This document shows, one piece after another, positions 36,001-45,973 of a stretch of 64,000 nt of DNA. The first letter of the stretch is position 1, and every line of letters starts with the position of its first letter. The notes beneath the pieces are model-generated. The model saw nothing but the letters and a program-made list of their open reading frames with translations, ran no database searches and was not told the DNA's origin. A program made the translations under genes and the position numbers. The stretch lies in the NCBI RefSeq assembly GCF_040054535.1, contig NC_090779.1, forward strand, positions 19,330,501-19,394,500, given 5' to 3'. The DNA comes from Antennarius striatus. Taxonomy: Eukaryota; Chordata; Actinopteri; Lophiiformes; Antennariidae.

Positions 36001-39000
36001 CGGCAAATTCGATTCGACCAATCAGAACGCGGCAAATTCCTTTCGACCAATCAGAACGCGGCAAAATCGCATCGACCAATCAGAACGCGGCAAATTCGAT
36101 TCGACCAATCAGAACGCGGCAAATTCGATTCGACCAATCAGAACGCGGCAAATTCGATTCGACCAATCAGAACGCGGCAAATTCGAATCGACCAATCAGA
36201 ACGCGGCAAATTCGAATCGACCAATCAGAACGCGGCAAATTCGAAACGACCAATCAGAACGCGGCAAATTCATTTCGACCAATCAGAACGCGGCAAATTC
36301 GATTCGACCAATCAGAACGCGGCAAATTCGATTTGACCAATCAGAACGCGGCAAATTCGAATCGACCAATCAGAACGCGGCAAATTCGATTCGACCAATC
36401 AGAACGCGGCAAATTCGATTCGACCAATCAGAACGCGGCAAATTCGAATCGACCAATCAGAACGCGGCAAATTCGAATCGACCAATCAGAACGCGGCAAA
36501 TTCATTTCAACCAATCAGAACGCGGCAAATTCGATTCGACCAATCAGAACGCGGCAAATTCGATTCGACCAATCAGAACGCGGCAAATTCGATTCGACCA
36601 ATCAGAACGCAGCAAATTCGATTCGACCAATCAGAACGCGGCAAATTCAAATCGACCAATCAGAACGCGGCAAATTCGAATCGACCAATCAGAACGCGGC
36701 AAAATCGCATCGACCAATCAGAACGCAGCAAATTCAATTCGACCAATCAGGACGCGGCAAATTCGAATCGACCAATCAACGTGGCAAATTCGAATCGACC
36801 AATCAGAACGCGGCAAAATCGAATCGACCAATTAGAACTTGGCAAAATCAAATCGACCAATCAGAATGCCGCAAAATCAAATCGACCAATCAGATTGCCA
36901 CGAAATTAATTCGACCAATCAGAACACTGCAATATTAATTTGACCAATCAGAACGCACCAAAATTAATTCGACCAATCAGAACGGGGCAAAATTAAATCG
37001 ACCAATCAGAACACGGCTACACTAGATTCACCAATCAGAACCTAACTCAGTTCCTTCTTCACCTATAAAGCAATCGCATCACTATGGAAGCTGCACCTAT
37101 CCGTCAATCACACGTACCATCCTTCCTTCACTCGTTAACAAGACCCCAAGGTCCTTAAACTCCTCCACTTGGGGCCTTAACTACTTAACATGCCTAACTT
37201 CTAAAAACTTATAAATCTCCCTTTTTTCACAGTTGAAAGAAGACAAACAAAAATTAAAAACCGTTATTCAAAACAGAATACACAAAAAAGCAATGATGCT
37301 ACTATGTCTGCAGCTTGTCTGGATCTCTCAGTCTCCCTTCTTTTATCCCCACGTTTTCTGGCTCTAGCTCTTTTATGTAATCTCCCACTGCAGCAGGACA
37401 AACCCCTTACATGAACCACTAACATCTGTGAACAAAAAATTTGATTCAACGTTCCGTAGGGTAAATGTGTGGTGGCTCATCCTTGAGATCAGCTGAATGT
37501 GTAAAGAACTGATTCCTGAATGGTGAACAAACCATTGAACCTCATAGGACTCAGTTTGATGCTTACTAGGGACTTTCTTGGGTCATTAGCCTGCTTACCT
37601 CCTCAGGCTCTGGAGGTTTTCCGACTGCCCAGACTTCCATTGAGTCCATGGTGAAGTTTTCGTCTCCAGAGAGTTGAGGGCTGCCATAGGTTGTGCATTT
37701 GGGTCGTGCACGGCTGTGGCCACAGCCAAAATCACTGTCCAGCCACAGACCAAAATAGCCATGCTGACCGCCCATACCCTTATAAAGATCGGAAAAGAAA
37801 TACAAAAGGAATAAGAAAGTCCAAAATGTTTTAAACGTAAAGGCATCTTTTATTTAAATATTTTTTTCCCTTTATCCTTAAATACAAAGGTTCAAAGATA
37901 CCAATCATGCAGAATGTACTTCTATTTTTGTTCATATGTCCATCTCCACAGAAAACTGTCTGAAGGACATCACCAATAATAAGTTGTCTGAAGCAGTTAT
38001 TCTGATTGTGCACCAACACAACACACACCCTGCTCCTGCCCATCCTTCTTCTACAATCATTGAATAATTTGTTTTTGTTTTGAGACACTGGTCGACCATT
38101 TTAGGTAGATTTTAATAAAGGCTATTGAGGTATCATCAGAAGAAGGAGAGGTATCTTTCTTCGATGATACCTATTGAGGTATCGCCGAAGAACGAGAGGA
38201 GGAAGAGAGAGGAAGGAAGAGAGAGAAGAGGAACGCCAAGAGTATAGGACTGAGAGTAGGGACTCTGAATGTTGGGACTATGACAGGAAAAGGTAGAGAG
38301 TTGGTTGACATGATGCAGAGGAGGAAGGTAGACATACTGTGTGTCCAGGAGAACAGGTGGAAAGGTAGCAAGGCTAGAAGTTTAGGAGAAGGGTTCAAGT
38401 TGTTCTATCATGGTGTAAATAGGAGGAGAAACGGAATAGGAGTTATCTTGAAGGAGGAGTTTGTTAGGAATGTCCTGGAAGTAAAAAGAGTGTCAGATAG
38501 AGTGATGAGTCTGAAGCTAGAAATCGAAGGTGTGATGTTCCATGCTGTTAGTGGGTATGCTTCACAGGTAGGATGTGAGCTGGAGGAGAAGCAGAAATTC
38601 TGGTTGGACTTTGATGAAGTGATGCAGAGCATACCTAGAAGTGAGAGAGTTGTCATTGGAGCAGACTTAAATGGACATGTTGGTGCAGGTAACAGAGGTG
38701 ATGAGGAGGTGATGGGCAGGTTTGGTATCCAGGAGAGGAACGCAGAAGGACAGATGGTGGTTGACTTTGCAAAAAGGATGGAAATGGCTATAGTGAATAC
38801 TTTCTTCCAGAAGAGGCAGGAACACAGGGTGACCTATAAGAGTGGAGGTAGGAGCACACAGGTAGACTACATCTTGTGTAGACGGTGTAACCTGAAGATC
38901 AGTGACTGCAAAGTAGTGGTAGGTGAGAGTGTAGCCAAACAGCATAGGATGGTGGTGTGAAGGATGACTCTGGTGGTGAGGAAGATGAAGAGGACAAAGA

Positions 39001-41121
39001 CAGAGCAGAAGAGGAAATGGTGGAAGCTGAAACAGGAACAGTGTTGCATGACTTTTAGGAAGGAGTTAAGACAGGCTCTGGGTGGTCAGGAGGTGCCTCC
39101 AGATGACTGGACAACTACAGCTAATGTGATCAGGGAGACAGGTAGGAGAGTACTTGGTGTGTAATCTGGAAGTAAAGTAGATGAGGAGACTTGGTGGTGG
39201 AATGAAGAGGTATAGGAGTGTATACAGAGAAAGAGGTTAGCTAAGAAGAAGTGGGACACTGAGAGGACTGAGGAGAGTAGACAGGAGTACAGGGAGATGC
39301 AGTGTAAGGTCACAGTAGAGGTAGCAAAGGCCAAACAAGAAGCTTATGATGACTTGTATGCTAGGTTGGGCAGTAAGAAGGGAGAGACTAATCTATACAG
39401 GTTGGAAAAGAGTACTTAACCATTAATATTTAAGTATATTTACATTATTTTTTTAAATTTTTGTCATGCTTCGAATATTCACATCTACTAATTATTTACA
39501 AACATTATATGCAGCCGCACATAAATGTTTTCATGCCAAAAAAGAGTACTACAGATGCAGTATTTGCTTTGAGGATGTTGATAGAGAAGTACAGAGAAGG
39601 CCAGAGGGAGCTGCATTGTGTTTTTGTAGATCTGGAGAAAGCTTATGACAGGGTGCCCAGAGAGGAACTGTGGTATTGTATGAAGAAGTCTGGAGTAGCA
39701 GAGAAGTACAGTATGTTAGAGCAGTGCAGGACATGTATGAGGACTGTAAGACAGTGGTGAGGTGTGCTGTAGGTGTGACAGAGGAGTTCAAGGTGGAGGT
39801 GGGACTGCATCAGGGATCAGCTCTGAGCCCCTTCTTGCTTGCTATGGTGATGGACAGGCGGACAGACGAGGTCAGACAGGAATCTCCATGGACTATGATG
39901 TTTGCAGATGACATTGTGATCTGCAGTGGGAGCAGGGAACAGATGGAGGAGAAGCTAGAGAGGTGGAGGTTTGTCCTGGAAAGCAGAGGAATGAAGGTTA
40001 GCAGCAGTAAGACAGAGTACATGTGTGTGAATGAGAGGGACCCAAGTGGAAGAGTGAGGTTACAGGGAGAAGAGATCAAGAAGGTGGAGGATTTTAAGTA
40101 CTTAGGCTCAACAGTCCAGAGCAATGGAGAGTGTGGAAAAGAGGTGAAGAAGCGTGTACAGGCAGGATGGAACGGGTGGAGGAAAGTGTCAAGAGTGATG
40201 TGTGATAGAAGAGTTTCAGCTGAAATCAAAGGAAAGGTGTACAAAACTGTGGTGAGACCAGCGATGTTGTTTGGTCCAGAGACAGTGTCACTGAGAAAAA
40301 GACAGGAGACAGAGCTGGAGGTAGCAGAGATGAAGATGCTGAGGTTCTCTCTGGGAGTGACCAGGAAGGATAGGATCAGGAATGAGTACATCAGAGGGAC
40401 AGCACATGTTAGAGGTTTTGGAGATAAAGTCAGAGAGGCCAGACTGAGATGGTTTGGACATGTCCAGAGGGGAGATAGTGAATATATTGGTAGAAGGATG
40501 CTGAGTTTTGAACTGCCAGGCAAGAGGCCTAGAAGAAGACCAAAGAGGAGGTTTATGGATGTAGTGAGAGAGGACTTGAAGGTAGTTGGTGTGAGATAAG
40601 AGGATGCAGAAGACAGGGTTAGATGGAGGCAATTGGTTCGCTGTGGCCCCTGAAGGGAAAAGCCGAAAGGAAAACAAGAAGAAGAAGAAGAAGAAGAAGA
40701 AGAAGAAGAAGAGGTATCATCACAATTACCAAACGGTTAGCATACCATAAAATGTCAATGTCCCTGATCTGGCTGTAGCCTGGAACTTTTGCATCTGACC
40801 TTTCCTTCTTTCTTTCTTCGTCTTTTGTAAAAATTAAGGCTTCTCTCCCTTAAATTACTTGTATAATGATAAGACACTGTCAAAATACTTTTTTTAATAG
40901 ATTAGTGTACTGCTTAAAATAAGTGAATTCATTTTTAACTACAAGCTACAAGCAGCATAATTTGTAAAATAAAAAGTAATGTGGTTCTACCAGTCCATTT
41001 GGCATGGTCTGCTGATTCTGATTGAGGTACATAAAGTGTTCGTTGTATCCTGTTGCTGTGTAAACTCTCAGTCTGGGGAATACAGTGAACAGGAAGCATC
41101 TGGAGTCACCTGCACACACGC

Positions 41122-41188
<67 letters not shown>

Positions 41189-44100
41189 CGATAAAAATCA
41201 GAATTAAAAACTCATGTTACATAATATGAAAATATATATAAAACTCTTAATTCCCCGTTAACTACCAGTAACAACACATTTAACGCCAAGTGTCTAAGCC
41301 TTGCTTGAATCTTCGCTGTCATGTGGCACAAGTTTAATATACTGTACAGTGGTACATCTACTTACAAAATTAATTGGTTCCGGGAGAAATTACGTAAGTA
41401 GAAAATTACGTAAGTAGAGACGCATTTTCCATGCAAATGCCCTGATCCGTTCCAAGCCCCCCAAAATTCAGACATAAATGTTTTATAAAGCATAAAAATG
41501 CATCAAAACATTTAACAAATACATGTTACGATTAGATTATTACACAATAAATGAGAGTTGTGTATAACGTAAAAAACACAGAATAAAGAATAATAATGAC
41601 GTCATTTACCTTTTAACAGCTGTCCTCATTGTTTTTTGTCCTCTTTTGTTCATGCGCTCCTATCTCACAATGCCGAACAACAGAGTGAATTCCAGTCCTC
41701 CTTTTGAACTTCTCCAACCACCCACGCAATGCCTTAAACTCCTTAAACTTCCTTTTGTTTTAAAACGTGGCAAACTGTAGATGCATTACGGCCATATTCT
41801 TTGGCCAGATCAACCAAACGCATCCCTTTTTCACACTTTTCTATTATCTCTTGCTTTGTTTGTATGGACAAAAAACTCTTTTCTTCGTCTTTTCTTTTCC
41901 TCTTTTCTCCGTCACTTTCTTGGGGTCCATAGCGAATACGTACTCAAAAACTTATTATATTTGCAATGTTTAAGCAATGTTTAAATGGCTCAAACACAAT
42001 ACTGGTTAATTTGCTAACTTGACAGATTGATTGAATTAAGCTAATGTTAGAAGTTAATTCATATTTTCGAATAGAGGTGGTTTTGAATTAGAACTAGTCC
42101 AATCTCTCACCTTGGAACTGAGGTTTGACTTCCCAGGCGTGGGAGGCGAAGCCCCCAAATACATGTCCCCTTGTGTCTTTGATGAGCAGCAGAGTGGGCC
42201 CACCCTTCATCAGGCCAGCCACCATCCTGGTGAAGCTCTCCCCGTGCAGCCGTGTGGAAAACAAAAGCCTCCAGGGGGCGCTGTAGCTGTCTGGTAACTG
42301 GAGAGAATAACAGAGACCTGTAAAATAACACTTTTGTGTAAATATAAAGATTGTTATAATTATTCTGTCCACATTTGTCAAGAACAATAAAGAAGCTGTG
42401 AAAAGACTTTGCTTCAGAACCAATGCAGTCACAGACTGCAACATCCCGCGAAACCCCTGAATTCAAAATTTTACCCTGACCTACAGCACTTAAATAGGTC
42501 AACGATCAAAGCTAGTGCTCTGATGTACTGTCATTGATCAAAGTAGTAGCTTTTATCTATGGTCTTACACTGGCCTTCTCCCTCATCTTATCTGGTTCCT
42601 GAGTGTACAAAAGTTGAAATTTCTTAAGTTGTTCAAGGTCATCATCTCATTTTCATCCCATATGCCGCCTGAGTAATGTGCTTTTGGTTTCGTTTTTCTC
42701 TATGCAATGGTTGCGAAGATATTTGGTGGACTCACGGACGAACGAACGAACACAGACAATTACAAAACATCACCGCTCTGAAGCAGGACGTAACTAGCCA
42801 TTAAGGAAAGCATTCCATGTGTAACGACAGATAAAAAACATCTCAATTTTGTAAATTTCATCAGTCAAACAGGGATTATAATGGATAACTGGGTAACTGG
42901 GTAGATGAGCAATGTGGGATGTAAAACTTTTGGTATTGCTTGTATTTTCTCTTTCTTTCTTACCTTTCTATCATTCTATGGAACCTGCCTTCAATAAAAA
43001 ACATAACATTTTCTGGAGTGACTGGTCCATCGATATTCTGAAAGGCATGTCTAATTATCCTGATAATTAGTTCATTTCCGTTATTTCACACAACTGACAT
43101 TTGTAAGAATCTGTTTAGTCATGTGTGGTCAGAACATGTCATTTACTGAAGATTTGCTTTGTGACCTGCGGTGCCAGAAACATAAGTGTTGGAAGGTCCA
43201 CCAAACACGTCAGCTCTTTCCAGGGCATCTCCTTGCAGGGGGGCAGCAGGATGGGAGCAGGTCGGCTACTCAGGGAAAAATTTAGGACTTCTGTCACCAG
43301 CATCTCTAGGTATAGCGACACCTGGGCGACCCTAAAGATCCAGTCCTCCAGACAGGAAACATCACAATCCCCTTCATCTGAGGATAGGAGAAAAGTATCA
43401 TAAATTTCTTCACAATTATCAAGTTTAAAAACTGAAAAACTGTTTACCTGAGGGTTTGAGTTCAGAACACATCTGCTCTGCCAGGAGTTTTTCACCTTGG
43501 GAGCCATCACCCATTCTTTCTGGCTTCCAGCCCTGCACATGCCCTTTACGGACCAGAATCTGAATTACAGCAGAAATCAGATCCTGTAGGAACTATGGTA
43601 AGAGGAGAGGGGCCAGAGTGTCAATGGGTAAAGTGGGAAATAGGCAATGTGAGTGAAACAACTGTAACAAAAGACAAATTATTAGATGAGACACATTAGT
43701 CCAAATGTGTTTTTCTTTCTACTCACCTCTGCTACTTGTTCACATTTAACAACGTTTGCAGTTTCAGTTCCAGTCTGAGACATGGCCAGGATGAGAGGAG
43801 CCCGCTCTTCTGCTGTGCCTCGCAGAGTGTCTGCTAGGAAGATGACCAACTGCTCTCGAGCTACTCCTGAGGCAGCAGGGGCACCAGACTTCCCACAGGC
43901 TGCAGGTGCTGCCGGTCCTGGGTCAATACTACACATGCACCGAAAAATCCTCCTAACCAAGGAGTCTGATGCCAAGTTGCCCATTGAAGACTGGAAGGGA
44001 GAAAGAGACAAGATGAACATATATGCAGCAGACATAATACTCAACACTGCTGTAACGATGCTCAAAAAAGGTTGTCAGTAATAGGATCCAGTTAATGCTT

Positions 44101-44283
44101 ATAAAGTCACACCTGTAGATGCTGCAGGGTTAGAGACTTCCCTGCTGGTGTTTTAGATTGAGATCCTGAATGACCATCAGCCGCGGCGTGGAGCCTGTCG
44201 AAGATCCCCTCCACCGAAGGCCGGTCCTCAGGCCGAAAGCGGGCCAGCCGCTTTTGCACCACCACACTCTCTGTGTTACCCAT
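33064..44283 (-). CDS. meak7: MTOR-associated protein MEAK7 (TLDc domain), complete, 8 coding exons
   Basis: Minus-strand exons are 44113-44283, 43727-43990, 43448-43592, 43166-43377, 42111-42297, 40991-41109, 37599-37778 and 33064-33192. All have GT/AG borders and total 468 aa (human 456). It begins MGNTESVV, an N-myristoylation signal as in the human protein. The TLDc domain runs from about residue 266: PWRLLFSTRLHGESF, HVFGGFASHAWEVKPQF, RCFLFTVFPRLRVYTATG, YNEHFMYLNQNQQTMPNGLG, GGQHGYFGLWLDSDFG, GHSRARPKCTTYGSPQLS, MEVWAVG. The last exon (GDESDGKRSVLDVDPEVQAI...) matches the human tail. MEAK7 binds mTOR on lysosomes and supports an alternative mTOR-S6K2 signal. Intron 6 carries a LINE, and intron 7 the inverted 29-bp satellite. 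An acceptor at about 44309 suggests a non-coding first exon. Confidence 0.95.
33290..34754. repeat. Left arm of an inverted 29-bp satellite, about 50 units, in meak7 intron 7
   Basis: On the plus strand each 29-bp unit reads in order GATTGGTC, a variable GAATCG/GATTCG block, AATTTGCCGCG and TTCT. Units are head to tail and very similar except at the outer edge (33290-33430), where spacing and sequence drift (GCATTCTGATTTTGCCGC). Unit number is from length divided by 29. Confidence 0.96.
34755..34769. other. Spacer at the centre of the inverted satellite
   Basis: About 15 AT-rich bases between the last left-arm TTGGT and the first right-arm ACCAATC. This is where the repeat changes direction. 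Confidence 0.85.
34770..37046. repeat. Right arm of the inverted 29-bp satellite, about 78 units, in meak7 intron 7
   Basis: The same unit as the left arm but reverse-complemented: CCAATCAGAACGCGGC, then AAATTCG and a variable 4-base block (GATT, GAAT, CTTT, GTTT, ATTT) before CGA. Variant order shows higher-order copying. The outer edge (36770-37046) is degenerate (GAACACTGCAATATT, GAACGGGGC). Confidence 0.96.
38139..40712 (+). mobile_element. RTE-like LINE, internally deleted, in meak7 intron 6
   Basis: Plus strand, opposite to meak7. An endonuclease frame (38280-38957) has ILCVQENRWKG, VVIGADLNGHVG, RSTQVDYILCRR and KQHRMVV. The RT frame (39535-40599) has FVDLEKAYDRVPREELW, VGLHQGSALSPFL, the FADD box (MMFADDIVI), VEDFKYLGSTVQ and a basic C-terminus (RPRRRPKRRF). 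A LINE of this type should have several hundred more nucleotides between the two; 39415-39535 is AT-rich filler instead. There are also frame breaks between 38960 and 39420. The 3' end is an (AAG)n tail. GAGGTATCATCA occurs at both ends (about 38127 and 40712) as a target-site duplication. Clade from memory. Confidence 0.85.
41113..41186. repeat. (CA)n tract directly upstream of the meak7 exon 6 acceptor
   Basis: In the meak7 transcript this is (UG)n running almost into the CAG acceptor of exon 6 (40991-41109). No separate polypyrimidine tract is visible. Confidence 0.94.
41340..41945 (-). mobile_element. Tigger/pogo-like DNA transposon fragment in meak7 intron 5
   Basis: On the minus strand at about 41770-41935 the sequence gives MDPKKVTEKRGKEK and, after a frame change, FLSIQTKQEIIEKCEKG and LVDLAKEYGRNASTVC. 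This is the CENP-B/pogo-type helix-turn-helix of Tigger transposases. The plus-strand left end (GTGGTACATCTACTTAC, ATTAATTGGTTCCGG) looks like a terminal region. The catalytic domain is absent, so it is a 5'-end relic. Confidence 0.7.
42268..42281 (+). promoter_or_regulatory. CTCF-like motif inside meak7 exon 5
   Basis: CCTCCAGGGGGCGC fits the CTCF core CCASYAGRKGGCRS at every position but the third. It lies in coding sequence, so the match may be chance. Confidence 0.35.
42405..42795 (-). repeat. Dispersed repeat family, copy C, in meak7 intron 4
   Basis: Reverse orientation relative to copies A and B. It carries CAGACTGCAACATCCCGCG near 42430, CGAAGATATTTGGTGGACTC, an (ACGA)n run and ACAATTACAAAACATCACCG, ending GAAGCAGGACGTAAC. 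With copy A it defines both ends of the family. Confidence 0.78.
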
Positions 44284-44308
44284 AATGCTTCACTGTCCGA
44301 CACATAGT

Positions 44309-45000
44309 CTGGGAGAACACACACACACACAACACACCAGTGTGATTTTTAGATTATTAAATAAAGTTGTTCATATATTGTCTTTATTGCTTACATCCCA
44401 ATAACACAAAGCTTCCTAGATAGGAAATTACGTATATATTTAAAAAATAAAATACAGTAAGTGATATAAGTGATAACACTTTCTCTGGTCACGTGTTTGA
44501 TGTATCCACGTGTATACAGCACGTCCAAAATACAACGGTAGCCTCAACTTAAAGCAATAGCGCCGAGCATTGGAATATTATGGAACACACAAATTAATGT
44601 CACATGGTAAATGACAACGCTACGTTTTATTACTGCTCCATACGTCTTTTGTAAGTATGTTTATGTCATACCATCCCGTTGTTAAATGGCGTTTTAACCT
44701 TTAGTGATTAGCTGAGTGCTAGCTAACGAAGCACATCAAAACAACGCTTGTACGCCTTTGCGCATCACTATAACGGTCTGGGAAACGTTCTGTGTGAATA
44801 TATGACTTATCCTCAACGCTAGGCTTCAAAATGAAAACGCAATCTGTCAATAACCTTTCAATGAAGAGCTCTTATGCTTTGAATCCTGGCTGAATCTGCT
44901 GACAACAAAACGTAAACTTCCGGGTGTCAATCGGAGCGACCCTCAGAGTAACCAATCACATAAGTCCAAACTCAAAATGCTTCCATATTATTGGTTCTTT
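44309..45000 (-). promoter_or_regulatory. Probable meak7 5' UTR intron, first exon and promoter
   Basis: An acceptor (TTCTCCCAG) precedes the coding exon, so transcription probably starts further upstream. Around 44870-44930 the minus strand has a plausible donor (TTGAAAG then GTTATT) preceded by an ETS-type CCGGAAGT at about 44911-44918. CCAATCA at about 44952 and ATTGG at about 44990 follow upstream. Two CACGTG E-boxes lie at 44490-44495 and 44507-44512. Start site not determined. Confidence 0.5.
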
Positions 45001-45805
45001 GAAAAAAGGGCGGGAATAATTAGTCATTGATTTGGACCGTTATATCCATTGATCAGTTGAAGCACAGTACAGAATATTTCTCGCACATATACTGTAGGAC
45101 AGTATTTTTAATTTCGTCATTTCTCTAAACAGGGCAAATTACACAAATTTATTTTTTCCAATATTTATAATGAGCACAGAGTTCCCGACAAACGTCTGAA
45201 CAAAATGTCAAAACTGTCAACACACCAATTTCACACATAAAAATGTGAATTACGAAGACCATCCACCCGACATTGAATGCATTGAATAGTTTTATATAAT
45301 TTGCCTAATAGTAAAGATGAAAAACTGGCAACCCCATTGCTCCACCTGGGATTACGTCTCCAATCCTATGCCATATTTCAACAGTAGAGTCTGCACATGA
45401 GCAACTGTAGAGACAGAACCTGGGTTGAAACAGTAAGACACTGAAGAATGCCTTTTAAGGGCATGAACCTCTCCATGAGAATGCACTGGGCTGGGTGTGC
45501 TGCATGGTAATAAACTGGTTGCACCCACGTCGACTACTGAATGCAGGTGACGGTGAAGCAATCAGCCCACATCAAGTAAAGCAACTCCTACAAACAGGAT
45601 AGCAAAGACAAGTCACTGTAGGCAGCGTGAGGTAAATGACAAAGCTTGACCATCTTTTGTGAATAAAGCCTCCTGGAGTGCATAAAAGTCAATACAAATA
45701 TACAGTATATGCAAGTCATTCTGAAAGTGAAAGAGCTGACATTGGATTCATAGTTGAGATAGTTCTGCAGTCTCTGAGTCAGTTTTCTTCCCCTAAAATT
45801 AATTA

Positions 45806-45973
45806 CAGTATTTTCCGCACTATAAGGCACACCTAAAAGCCTTTAATTTTCTCAAAAACCAACAGTGCACCTTATAATACAGTGTGCCTTATATGTGAAA
45901 ACCGTTTTAAAATAGGCCATTTGTTGAAGGTGTGCCTTATAGTCCAGTGCGCCTTATAGTGAGGACAATACTG
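45806..45973. mobile_element. 168-bp Tc1/mariner-type MITE
   Basis: It begins CAGTATTTTCCGCACTATAA and ends CTTATAGTGAGGACAATACTG, imperfect terminal inverted repeats with a TA on each side, the usual target of Tc1/mariner/pogo elements. The interior repeats the phrase GTGCACCTTATAA/GTGCGCCTTATAG. Non-coding. Confidence 0.78.

Noticed and set aside
33132-36938. Three long open frames (391, 412 and 341 codons) as repeat-protein genes
   Set aside because: They follow from a stop-free 29-bp unit read through three phases, lie in an intron, and have no start context, splice sites or non-repeat domain.
33290-37046. Resemblance to a CRISPR array (about 29-bp repeats at regular spacing)
   Set aside because: There are no unique spacers between repeats; the units are directly tandem, and the genome is vertebrate.
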